Origin: B1SED10-225 sp964501415
GTDB lineage: Bacteria; Bacillota_I; Bacilli_A; Izemoplasmatales; Izemoplasmataceae
Direction of reading: 5' to 3'
Length of the DNA: 36,336 bases
Assembly (NCBI GenBank): GCA_964501415.1
Contig: CAZCSL010000013.1
Span: 1 to 36,336 of the forward strand
This document shows, piece by piece, positions 8,625 through 15,736 of the stretch. Within the stretch, counting starts at the first letter, position 1. Each line of letters begins with the position of its first letter. The notes beneath the pieces were generated by a model that was not told where the DNA came from, did no database searches, and saw only the letters and a program-made list of their open reading frames with translations. Both the position numbers and the translations under genes were made by a program.

Positions 8625-8704
8625 TATTTGCAATTGCAGCTTTAGTATCGTGGGCTGTGGCTGTTTTTGCTTATTTGAAAGATCACTCAAAGTCTCGGGA
8701 TTAA
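8618..8704 (+). CDS. Tiny hydrophobic ORF overlapping the previous gene
   Basis: Twenty-eight codons beginning MVIFAIAALVSW and ending in the charged tail KDHSKSRD. It is one transmembrane helix followed by a cytosolic-type tail. It overlaps the previous stop (ATGGTGA) and has no ribosome binding site of its own beyond the upstream coding sequence. It reads naturally as the missing C-terminal helix of the upstream protein, so a frameshift is as likely as a separate gene. Confidence 0.4.
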   Translation: MVIFAIAALVSWAVAVFAYLKDHSKSRD

Positions 8705-8770
8705 TCATTAAAAGGAGTTCAAAAGCAGGTATAAATTGGATTGATTCATGCTTATATAACCAAAATATTA

Positions 8771-8800
8771 AACAGCAACTCCTACATAGAAGTTGCTGTT
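8771..8800. terminator. Hairpin, probable terminator
   Basis: AACAGCAACT and AGTTGCTGTT form a 10-bp perfect stem with a 10-nt loop, between the small plus-strand ORFs and the convergent acetyltransferase. The flanks are AT-rich but no long T run follows on either strand, so efficiency is uncertain. Confidence 0.5.
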
Positions 8801-8875
8801 AATATTAGGTTGACATATTTGAAAATGTAATGATAAGGTAGAATAATTTATCATAGCGTTCATATAAACTTTAAT

Positions 8876-9340
8876 CTATAATGCTAGCTTATACTCTTCG
8901 CTGTCGTTCTCTTTAATTATTCTACCAGTAGCTACAAATCCTAATTTCTTCCAAAAGTCTCCAACATCATCACACGTTAGGTAGATTTCTGTGATGTTTC
9001 TTCGAATAAAATATTGTTTAGTTAGATTAAATAAATATCTTCCATAAGCTTGATTACGATATTTTAAAGCTACATAAAATTCTCTAATACCCCCGGCTCC
9101 TTCATGTAAACACCAAGGGTTCTCTTTAGTATCTATCTGAAACATGGAAAAACCAATAGGATTGCGCTTTAGATAAAGCAAGATAATTTGTATATTGTGG
9201 GCTTTAATGTCTTGGTCCATTGTCATAAAGGCTTTAATAGGAAAGGCCATATTAAACCCTTTAAAATAATCGATAAAAAGTTGTTGGAACGTTTTGTTTA
9301 AAGCTGTATTAATATATTCATATCTTAGGTTCTTCTGCAT
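8876..9340 (-). CDS. GNAT-family N-acetyltransferase
   Basis: Predicted acetyl-CoA-dependent acetyltransferase of 154 aa. The acetyl-CoA-binding motif A region is visible as FYVALKYRNQAYGRYLF around residues 87-103 (NQAYGR in place of the usual Q/RxxGxG/A), followed by a helix and the motif-B-like strand ITEIYLTC, then FWKKLGFVATGR, which is typical of the GNAT C-terminal half. ATG 9340 is preceded by AAGGAT at good spacing. It stands alone, so the substrate cannot be inferred. Confidence 0.75.
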   Translation of the reverse strand: MQKNLRYEYINTALNKTFQQLFIDYFKGFNMAFPIKAFMTMDQDIKAHNIQIILLYLKRNPIGFSMFQIDTKENPWCLHEGAGGIREFYVALKYRNQAYGRYLFNLTKQYFIRRNITEIYLTCDDVGDFWKKLGFVATGRIIKENDSEEYKLAL

Positions 9341-9452
9341 ATTGATATCCTTTTTTATTGTATTTTCAACACATACTCTATTGATTGATTGTGTTATAAA
9401 GGCTTTTAATGATTGAATTGCTTTTAAGGTTAAAGTATAAAAAATGATTTTA

Positions 9453-10244
9453 TTAAGCTTCTTGAGGGTCTTTTTGCAAATAAATGAGCCACAATATACT
9501 AATAAGGATCAAAATAGTCAAGGATAATATAATCACGAAGTTTAAAATCATCGGTATACCGAAACCAAGATTTGAAAAGGCGTTTATAGCTGCATGAAAT
9601 AAAATAGCAAGCCCAACACTACCCGTTTTAAAGACCAAGCCGCTTATCAAAAGGGAAAACAGTACCGTCGATAATAAATATATGAAAAAATTATAATCGT
9701 AATGCGCAAAGCTATCGATTAAAAATAAAGGTAAATGCCAAACACCCCAAAGTACACCAATGATAAGGCCAATATATACAAGATTTACATGCGTTTCCAT
9801 TTTTTTCTGCATAATGCCACGCCAACCTAACTCCTCAGCGCCACCAGCGATAATCATACCTAAGAACAACAAGGGAAAACCTATTATATCAGACATTGAT
9901 AGGTCGATAAAGCCAAGAGATTGTGAATAGAATAGGTTTGTTAAAAACAAGACAGACCATGGGGCTAAGAAGATGAATAACCACCATAAAAAATAGACAC
10001 GCAAACGGTACACACTAGCCCAAAAACGCTTTTGTTGGCTTTGATCATAGTACCTAAAGATGATAAAAAGTGCACTAAATGCCGGAGCTCCTCCCCCTAA
10101 AACGGACAATAATTGAATAGGGGCATCATCAAAAACAAATTGGTTCGTATTAATTAACAAAGCAATTAGTGCGTGTGTTCCATACATTAATAAAAATGTT
10201 AAGCACACAAAAATGATAAGTTCTTTTAAAGCTGCTTTTTTCAT
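9453..10244 (-). CDS. CPBP-family intramembrane metalloprotease
   Basis: Polytopic membrane protein of 263 aa with the CPBP/Abi (CAAX protease-like) signatures in order: EELGWRG at about residue 140, HLPLF about 30 residues later, and LFHAAINAF towards the C-terminus. These supply the glutamate and histidine metal ligands. The frame begins at a GTG (10253), but that codon is part of the ribosome binding site GAGGTG, six bases before ATG 10244, so the ATG was chosen. Family members process prenylated or pheromone-like peptides or give bacteriocin self-immunity; no bacteriocin gene is obvious nearby. It lies 68 bases after the phosphoesterase operon on the same strand. Confidence 0.85.
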   Translation of the reverse strand: MKKAALKELIIFVCLTFLLMYGTHALIALLINTNQFVFDDAPIQLLSVLGGGAPAFSALFIIFRYYDQSQQKRFWASVYRLRVYFLWWLFIFLAPWSVLFLTNLFYSQSLGFIDLSMSDIIGFPLLFLGMIIAGGAEELGWRGIMQKKMETHVNLVYIGLIIGVLWGVWHLPLFLIDSFAHYDYNFFIYLLSTVLFSLLISGLVFKTGSVGLAILFHAAINAFSNLGFGIPMILNFVIILSLTILILISILWLIYLQKDPQEA

Positions 10245-10311
10245 ATTATTCACCTCGAGCTAAATAGTAATGCGAAGCACTCTAAATATCTTTTAAAAGT
10301 AAACACCCCTA

Positions 10312-10614
10312 TTAACCGTAAAAGAACCAAGCGGCAAATTGTGGAATATTAAGAAAAGCTAGGTAAACACTACCTATAAATGTAAAGATAAACATAATGA
10401 TTACAAGGCGTTGGTACCAAATTTTAAAGGGCGTTAATCCTCTATAATAGTAGTAGTATCCCAGACTGCCAGGGATTAATATAATCGCTAAAGAACCCTT
10501 TAATGAATGCTTATTCTTAAGGGCAACGATAACGCGCAAGATAAATAGTGAAAAGGCCATAAATAAAGCCATATAAATACTTAAAACAAAAACAATCACA
10601 ACCAGTTCAAACAT
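10312..10614 (-). CDS. Small membrane protein of unknown function
   Basis: One hundred residues with three hydrophobic segments (about residues 3-30, 41-52 and 69-90) separated by short basic loops; an unusual run of five tyrosines lies near residue 53. No family recognised. ATG 10614 follows a G-rich stretch and overlaps the stop of the 48-residue ORF upstream, which suggests co-translation. It forms a small operon with that ORF and the phosphoesterase lipoprotein. Confidence 0.6.
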   Translation of the reverse strand: MFELVVIVFVLSIYMALFMAFSLFILRVIVALKNKHSLKGSLAIILIPGSLGYYYYYRGLTPFKIWYQRLVIIMFIFTFIGSVYLAFLNIPQFAAWFFYG

Positions 10615-10753
10615 GTTTCCGCCCCCATCCTATATAATAAAAGACCCATAAAGGCACTAAGATAAACATGAGTAAAGTCCCAAACAAAAAGAAGCTTAAG
10701 ACCCCAAAGACTATCAAGCCTAAACAACCTAAAATAAAATCCTTGATTTTCAT
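10607..10753 (-). CDS. 48-residue membrane mini-protein
   Basis: Short ORF (MKIKDFILGCLGL... to ...GWGRKHV) with two closely spaced hydrophobic segments, an FFLFG turn and a basic tail. The start is well supported: GAGGTG lies six bases before the ATG, and the ATG overlaps the phosphoesterase stop as ATGA. Its own stop overlaps the start of the next gene. Both overlaps argue it is translated. Function unknown; it may help the lipoprotein or the next membrane protein. Confidence 0.6.
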   Translation of the reverse strand: MKIKDFILGCLGLIVFGVLSFFLFGTLLMFILVPLWVFYYIGWGRKHV

Positions 10754-11691
10754 GGTTGCACCTCGCTTAAGGGTAAGATGTAAGTGCTCATCACCTGGTT
10801 TTCATCAATTTCGATGACTCTGCTTCCAATTTCCAAAGAACCATAAGCATTATACCCCGTATATCGGCCGTAGGCTAAGGTAATCCCATCCAACTCAAAA
10901 GCAAAATCATTTTCATGGTCATGGCCTACAAAAATACCTTTTGTAAGGCCGTAATCAACGGCTATATCAAAGAAACCCGTATCCACGCCTTGCGGATGAA
11001 CTGGTTCTCCAAAAATGCCGGTATAGTTTTCAACGTGTTCAAATTGTAATAAGGGCGTATGCATAAACACAAGATTATTTGCAGTGTCTTGACTAACAAA
11101 CGTTTCAAACCAATCAACTTGAGCAGAGCTTAAAAAATCATAGTCGGTCACGCGTTCGGGGGCTTCAGTTGTAGACTTTGTATCAAGAAAGTAAAGATGA
11201 TAAAAAGCATCATGGTTTTGTGTGAACGTGATTTTAAAATTACCCGCCCCACCCTCTTTCAGTTCCGGGCCTACTTTAAATTGTAAGTGTTCAGTATCAG
11301 CGGTCACACTAAGCAATCGTTTTGCGGAATGGTAATCTCTGTCGTGATTGCCTAAAACAAACGTCCAGTGGACTTCAAGCGACTCCATCAGATTTATCAA
11401 ACGCTCAAACAAAGGGATGGCTAGGGGGCTCATCACAAAATCACCGGTAAAGACAACCAAGTCCCAATCATCATGTCTCACCAATGATTCAATGGCTTGA
11501 TAGGTCTTTCGGTCATTATGATCGAACCCAAAGGTAAGATGATTATCGGTTAACTGTAGGATTTTTAAAGAATCATTTTTCATTTCGATGATGATTGGTT
11601 CATTGTCGGTATAAAATGGGCTAAGTTCATTGCTGCACCCCACAACGATAACACTGATTATCAGTGATAAAGCGAATAAAACTTTTTTCAT
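10750..11691 (-). CDS. Calcineurin-like metallophosphoesterase lipoprotein
   Basis: Predicted cell-surface phosphoesterase of 313 aa. A signal peptide ends in lipobox VVGC (Cys19). The binuclear-metal motifs appear in order: LTDNHLTFG (D-x-H), FTGDFV (GD), LGNHDRD (GNHD), a histidine in FMHTPL, and VGHDHENDF (GHDH). The substrate is not evident; relatives include phosphatases, phosphodiesterases and nucleotidases. Of two adjacent ATGs the second (11691) is better spaced from GGGAGG (5 versus 2 bases); the frame opens at a TTG at 11730 that is unlikely to be used. Two small membrane proteins follow in the same operon. Confidence 0.85.
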   Translation of the reverse strand: MKKVLFALSLIISVIVVGCSNELSPFYTDNEPIIIEMKNDSLKILQLTDNHLTFGFDHNDRKTYQAIESLVRHDDWDLVVFTGDFVMSPLAIPLFERLINLMESLEVHWTFVLGNHDRDYHSAKRLLSVTADTEHLQFKVGPELKEGGAGNFKITFTQNHDAFYHLYFLDTKSTTEAPERVTDYDFLSSAQVDWFETFVSQDTANNLVFMHTPLLQFEHVENYTGIFGEPVHPQGVDTGFFDIAVDYGLTKGIFVGHDHENDFAFELDGITLAYGRYTGYNAYGSLEIGSRVIEIDENQVMSTYILPLSEVQP

Positions 11692-11745
11692 CATAACCTC
11701 CCATGGTTTTAAATGCTTTGCGTTAAGCAATGATTACTTATACTT

Positions 11746-11775
11746 ACTATATGTTAAGTTTATTTCTATTGTCAA
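11746..11775 (-). promoter_or_regulatory. Predicted phosphoesterase operon promoter
   Basis: On the minus strand: consensus -35 TTGACA (11770-11775), 18-bp spacer, -10 TATAGT (11746-11751). It is about 55 bases before the chosen start. Confidence 0.65.
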
Positions 11776-11811
11776 TAAACATTTACTCAAGAATTGAGAT
11801 AGCTTTATTAT

Positions 11812-11839
11812 TTTAGAAGTCATGATAAAGTGTTACAAT
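11812..11839 (+). promoter_or_regulatory. Predicted promoter of the M13 peptidase
   Basis: Extended -10: TG at 11831-11832 and TACAAT at 11834-11839, with a poor -35 TTTAGA 16 bp upstream. It lies about 20 bases before the start codon. Confidence 0.45.
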
Positions 11840-11857
11840 AAAAAAAGAGGTGATAGG

Positions 11858-13759
11858 ATGAAAAAAGAACAAATCAAAACAAACTTTTATGAAGCCGTTA
11901 ATGGCAAATGGTTAGAAAAAGCACAAATTCCTAGTGATCAACCATCGGTCTCAGCTTTCTTAGAATTACATCTAGAGATTGAAAAAACCTTAATGGAGTT
12001 GACATCACAGTGGCAAAAGAATCCAGAGGACTTAAATGATCATCTAAAGCAATATATCAAACTCTATCAAATGACGAAAGACTTTGATAAAAGAGAAGCG
12101 CTTGGCACGAAACCCTTTGATGTTGTGTTAAACAAAATCAACCAGTTACATTCATTAAAAGATTTGGATAAGGCATATGAAGCGTTATCGTTAGAATCAT
12201 TTGCGCTGCCCTTTTCCTTAAGCGTAAATCAAGATTTTAAGAACAGTAATAACCAAATTCTTTATTTTAGTGGGGCTAATCTATTTTTACCAGATACGAG
12301 CTATTATAAAGATGAAGCTAAAAAACAACAATTACTCAGTCTTTTTGAACAAACGACGAAACAACTTCTAACGTTGTATGGTTTTTCTAATGAAGAAAGT
12401 GACCAGTTAATCAAAGATGCTTTAGCATTTGATGCCCTATTGGTCCCGGTGACAAAATCGAGCGTTGAAAAAGCCGATTATGTCAAAATGTATAATCCGT
12501 TAAGTAAAAAAGAGGTTGAAGCGTTCACAAACAACTTCAATCTTATGGAAAATGCGGAGGCTTTGGTTAAACAACCCGTTGACCAGTTGATCGTTACTAA
12601 TTTAGACTTTATCAAAGCTTTTGATAAGAACATAAATGAGGATAACTTTCCGTTAATTAAAGCGTGGATGATTGTTTCTAACGCGCTTAAATTTGCCTCA
12701 GAGCTCACCGATGAAATCCGTATTGCTGGTGGCGCCTTCAATCGGGCTTTATCAGGCACAAAAGAAGCCCAAAGCCAAGAAAAATTTGCCTTTTATCAAG
12801 CCTATAATCCTTTTGGCCAAGCGGTAGGGCTTTATTATGGTGAAAACTACTTTGGCCCCGTTGCCAAAGAGGATGTTAATACTATGGTACATGACATGAT
12901 TAACGTGTATCAAGAACGGATTGCGTCTAATACGTGGTTAAAAGAAGAAACCAAAGAAAAAGCGATTAATAAATTATCGGCCTTAAGCGTTCATGTAGGT
13001 TATCCTGATGAGCTGCCGCCTTATTATGATCAATTTGAAATCAAAGGCTATGAAGAAGGTTCAGATTTGATTCAAGAACGCCTCGAAATGGCTAGAATTA
13101 CCAATAGATATAATTTTGACAAATACAACCAAGAACCCAATAGAAATATTTGGGGTATGCCTGCAAGCATGGTCAATGCGTATTTTAATCCGTTTAACAA
13201 TCAAATCGTTTTTCCCGCGGCCATCTTACAAAAGCCCTATTATAGTCTTAAGCAAAGCACATCAGAAAACTTCGGTGGTATCGGCGCGGTCATCGCCCAT
13301 GAAATATCACACGCCTTCGATAATAACGGCGCTAAGTTTGATGAGACGGGTTCACTGAATAATTGGTGGACTAAAGAAGACTTAGAAGCCTTTAAAGAGA
13401 AATCCAAAGATATGATTACGCTTTTTGATGGGGTTGAGACAGGGTATGGTGCGTGTAACGGTGAATTAACCGTATCTGAGAATATTGCTGATAGTGGTGG
13501 ACTGCGTTGCGCTTTAGAAGCTTCTAAGAAAAACGAGGATCATAATTATGAAGATTTCTTTAAAAACTGGGCTCGTGTTTGGCGCATTAGATCCTCGAAG
13601 GAATACAGTCAATTGTTGCTGAAAGTCGATGTCCACGGACCAGCGATTTTACGCGCGAACATGCAGTTGAGTAATCTGCCGGAATTCCAGGATTATTACA
13701 ATATTAAACCAGAAGATAAGATGTACTTACCTAAAGAAAAGATGGTTAGTATTTGGTGA
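11858..13759 (+). CDS. pepO: M13-family zinc metallopeptidase (PepO/neprilysin-like)
   Basis: Oligopeptidase of 633 aa with the gluzincin active site HEISH at residues 481-485 (inside VIAHEISHAFD), the downstream glutamate ligand in ENIAD at residues 541-545, and the family's C-terminal blocks (a VHGPAILRANMQLSN segment and a terminal IW, as in neprilysin relatives). The N-terminus NFYEAVNGKWL is the usual M13_N opening. There is no signal peptide, so it should be cytoplasmic like lactococcal PepO and degrade short peptides. The frame opens at 11822, but AGAGGTG precedes ATG 11858, which is the family-like start. Monocistronic and divergent from the phosphoesterase operon. Confidence 0.93.
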   Translation: MKKEQIKTNFYEAVNGKWLEKAQIPSDQPSVSAFLELHLEIEKTLMELTSQWQKNPEDLNDHLKQYIKLYQMTKDFDKREALGTKPFDVVLNKINQLHSLKDLDKAYEALSLESFALPFSLSVNQDFKNSNNQILYFSGANLFLPDTSYYKDEAKKQQLLSLFEQTTKQLLTLYGFSNEESDQLIKDALAFDALLVPVTKSSVEKADYVKMYNPLSKKEVEAFTNNFNLMENAEALVKQPVDQLIVTNLDFIKAFDKNINEDNFPLIKAWMIVSNALKFASELTDEIRIAGGAFNRALSGTKEAQSQEKFAFYQAYNPFGQAVGLYYGENYFGPVAKEDVNTMVHDMINVYQERIASNTWLKEETKEKAINKLSALSVHVGYPDELPPYYDQFEIKGYEEGSDLIQERLEMARITNRYNFDKYNQEPNRNIWGMPASMVNAYFNPFNNQIVFPAAILQKPYYSLKQSTSENFGGIGAVIAHEISHAFDNNGAKFDETGSLNNWWTKEDLEAFKEKSKDMITLFDGVETGYGACNGELTVSENIADSGGLRCALEASKKNEDHNYEDFFKNWARVWRIRSSKEYSQLLLKVDVHGPAILRANMQLSNLPEFQDYYNIKPEDKMYLPKEKMVSIW

Positions 13760-13784
13760 TAAGTCGCTAATCAATGCGACTTAT
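13759..13784. terminator. Hairpin between convergent pepO and the MOSC gene
   Basis: ATAAGTCGC and GCGACTTAT form a perfect 9-bp stem with an 8-nt loop starting at the last base of the pepO stop codon. No T run follows on either strand, so it is a weak or factor-assisted terminator at best. Confidence 0.4.
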
Positions 13785-13846
13785 TAACATAACCATCGGT
13801 TTATTTAGCTAATTTATGGGTAAATCAAGAAGTCATCAAGGTTTCT

Positions 13847-14284
13847 TTATTCAATAACTTCAATGATTTCGCCGGGTGTAATGCTACCCGCTTCTAAGAC
13901 GCGGGTAAAGATGCCTTCTCTTGGCATGACACAATCGCCTACTTTGTGGAATATTTCACATCCGTGGTGACACTCTTTACCTATTTGTGTAACTTCAAGA
14001 ATCATTTTACCAATTTTTAACTTGGTCCCAAGCGGAAGTTCATATAAAATGAGGCCCTCAGTTGTGATGTTTTCCGCAAAAACGCCAGGTTTAAGGTCTT
14101 TTAAATCGCCGAGTTTTGCGAGTTTATCAAAACTTTCTAACCCGAGTAAACTCACTTGGCGGTGCCAAGGACCAGCGTGTGCATCATCTTTTAAACCATG
14201 GTCTTTCATAAAGTTTCCTTTATCGATGGGTGTCTTAACGACACCCTTTTTTTTGCTTGAATTGATGGAAATTACCTTAGCCAT
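13847..14284 (-). CDS. MOSC-domain protein
   Basis: Single MOSC (Mo-cofactor sulfurase C-terminal) domain of 145 aa. The diagnostic block CEIFHKVGDCVMPREGIF lies near residues 106-123, and GVFAENITTEGL in the middle is typical of MOSC proteins. Such domains are thought to bind pterin cofactor or handle sulfur for Mo/W enzymes. ATG 14284 (MAKVISINSS) is preceded by GAGGAGG and begins one base after the moaC stop; the frame extends to 14326 inside moaC but that is not a likely start. It is the last gene of the tup-moe-moa operon, which implicates it in W/Mo cofactor handling. Confidence 0.88.
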   Translation of the reverse strand: MAKVISINSSKKKGVVKTPIDKGNFMKDHGLKDDAHAGPWHRQVSLLGLESFDKLAKLGDLKDLKPGVFAENITTEGLILYELPLGTKLKIGKMILEVTQIGKECHHGCEIFHKVGDCVMPREGIFTRVLEAGSITPGEIIEVIE

Positions 14285-14285
14285 A

Positions 14286-14777
14286 TTAGTTTTCCTCCTC
14301 AAGGTTTTTATAGCGGAACGCCCCACTTTTACCGCCCTGTTTTTCCAGTAGATAGACGCTATCTATGCGCATCGCTTTATCGATGCTTTTGCACATATCA
14401 TAAACGGTGAGGGCGGCTAGATTAACACACGTTAAAGCTTCCATTTCAACCCCGGTTTTACCTTCTGTACTGATGGTTGAAACTAGTTTCAACGTATGGT
14501 TATCAAAATCGGGTTCAAAGCTTAAATCAACGTGATTCAATGCTAAAGGATGACACATGGGGATGAGCTGTGCGGTTAGTTTTGATGCTTGGATACCTGC
14601 GACTTGAGCGACGGCTAAAACATCGCCTTTTTTTATTTCACCTTCGATGATTTTGTTTAGCGTTGCTTTTTTCATGGTAATGATGGCTTGTGCTTTAGCC
14701 ACACGCTTGGTGATGTTCTTATCAGATACATCTACCATACGGGCGCGTCCTTCTTTATTGATATGTGTGAGTGACAT
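14286..14777 (-). CDS. moaC: Cyclic pyranopterin monophosphate synthase MoaC
   Basis: Completes the first step of molybdopterin synthesis, converting the MoaA product to cyclic pyranopterin monophosphate. It has 163 aa, the standard length. The conserved blocks are MVDVSDK near residue 14, LIPMCHPL, and GVEMEALTCVNLAALTVYDM followed by the catalytic-lysine-containing CKSIDKAM. Its ribosome binding site GGAGG is formed by the two terminal glycine codons of moaA. Cytoplasmic; it works with MoaA immediately upstream. Confidence 0.97.
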   Translation of the reverse strand: MSLTHINKEGRARMVDVSDKNITKRVAKAQAIITMKKATLNKIIEGEIKKGDVLAVAQVAGIQASKLTAQLIPMCHPLALNHVDLSFEPDFDNHTLKLVSTISTEGKTGVEMEALTCVNLAALTVYDMCKSIDKAMRIDSVYLLEKQGGKSGAFRYKNLEEEN

Positions 14778-14779
14778 TT

Positions 14780-15724
14780 TTAGCCTCCTATCTTATTCAT
14801 CGTACGATGAATGGGTTTTTGGTCTTTGTTTAACTGATGGCTTTTTGGTTTTTGTTCAATGGCATGTTTTAAAATATCGTGTAATGAAGCGGCATCGTAA
14901 TCACGAACCGATATTTCTTCATTGGTATGCAAACAGGGTTTGAGTTTACCATCTGAGGTTAAGCGCAGACGATTGCACTGATCGCAAAAGTGATGACTCA
15001 TCGGATTGATAAAACCAATTTTACCCCGCTTATTTTTAACCGTGTAATACTCAGCAACTCGGTATTTTTTGACAAATTCAAGTTCTGGGTATCGCTTTAA
15101 AACAGCATCTTTACTAATGAAATGTTTTTGATAATCAAAGGGCAGATGACCGATAGGCATCAGTTCGATAAAACGAACATCGATATCATATTGATCAGCG
15201 AGTTGAATGAAATCAGGGATTTCATGGTCATTGATATCTTTTAAAAGAACCACGTTAATCTTGATGGGCTTCATATCATGTTCGATGAGTTCTTGAATGA
15301 GCTCATGGTGATTAGGATAATATTTGGTTTTGGCAATCGTTTGGTAAGTTTGTGGGTTTAAGGTATCTAAACTTAAGTTTATTCGTTTTAACCCAGCTTC
15401 TTTTAAGCGTTTTACGTTGTTTTTTAATAAGAGGCCATTTGTCGTCATGACGACTTCTTCAATGCCATCGATGGCGTTAATGCGCCTGATTAAATCATAG
15501 ATGCCTTTTCTAACGAGCGGTTCACCGCCGGTAATGCGGATTTTTTTAAGGCCTAATGAAACCGCAGCCTTGACGATATCGATAATCTTTTCGTCCCGCA
15601 ATATGTCATGATGCGCTTTTTTCTCAATGCCCACCTCAGGCATACAGTAAAAACAGCGTAAATTACACCGGTCAGTAACACTGATTCTTAAGTAATCGAT
15701 TTCTCTAAAGAAGCGATCTTTCAT
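14780..15724 (-). CDS. moaA: GTP 3',8-cyclase MoaA
   Basis: Radical SAM enzyme that starts molybdopterin synthesis by cyclising GTP. It has 314 aa. The N-terminal [4Fe-4S] motif is CNLRCFYC (Cys20, Cys24, Cys27), followed by the SAM-binding TGGEPL. The C-terminal second cluster is FCDQCNRLRLTSDGKLKPCL, and the chain ends in the conserved Gly-Gly that is functionally required in MoaA. It starts 12 bases after the fused moeA gene with a GGGATGATT site upstream. Part of the tungsten operon. Confidence 0.97.
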   Translation of the reverse strand: MKDRFFREIDYLRISVTDRCNLRCFYCMPEVGIEKKAHHDILRDEKIIDIVKAAVSLGLKKIRITGGEPLVRKGIYDLIRRINAIDGIEEVVMTTNGLLLKNNVKRLKEAGLKRINLSLDTLNPQTYQTIAKTKYYPNHHELIQELIEHDMKPIKINVVLLKDINDHEIPDFIQLADQYDIDVRFIELMPIGHLPFDYQKHFISKDAVLKRYPELEFVKKYRVAEYYTVKNKRGKIGFINPMSHHFCDQCNRLRLTSDGKLKPCLHTNEEISVRDYDAASLHDILKHAIEQKPKSHQLNKDQKPIHRTMNKIGG

Positions 15725-15736
15725 TCAATCATCCCT

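Noticed and set aside
9421..9452. Terminator after the CPBP protease gene
   Set aside because: T-rich stretch present but no convincing stem.
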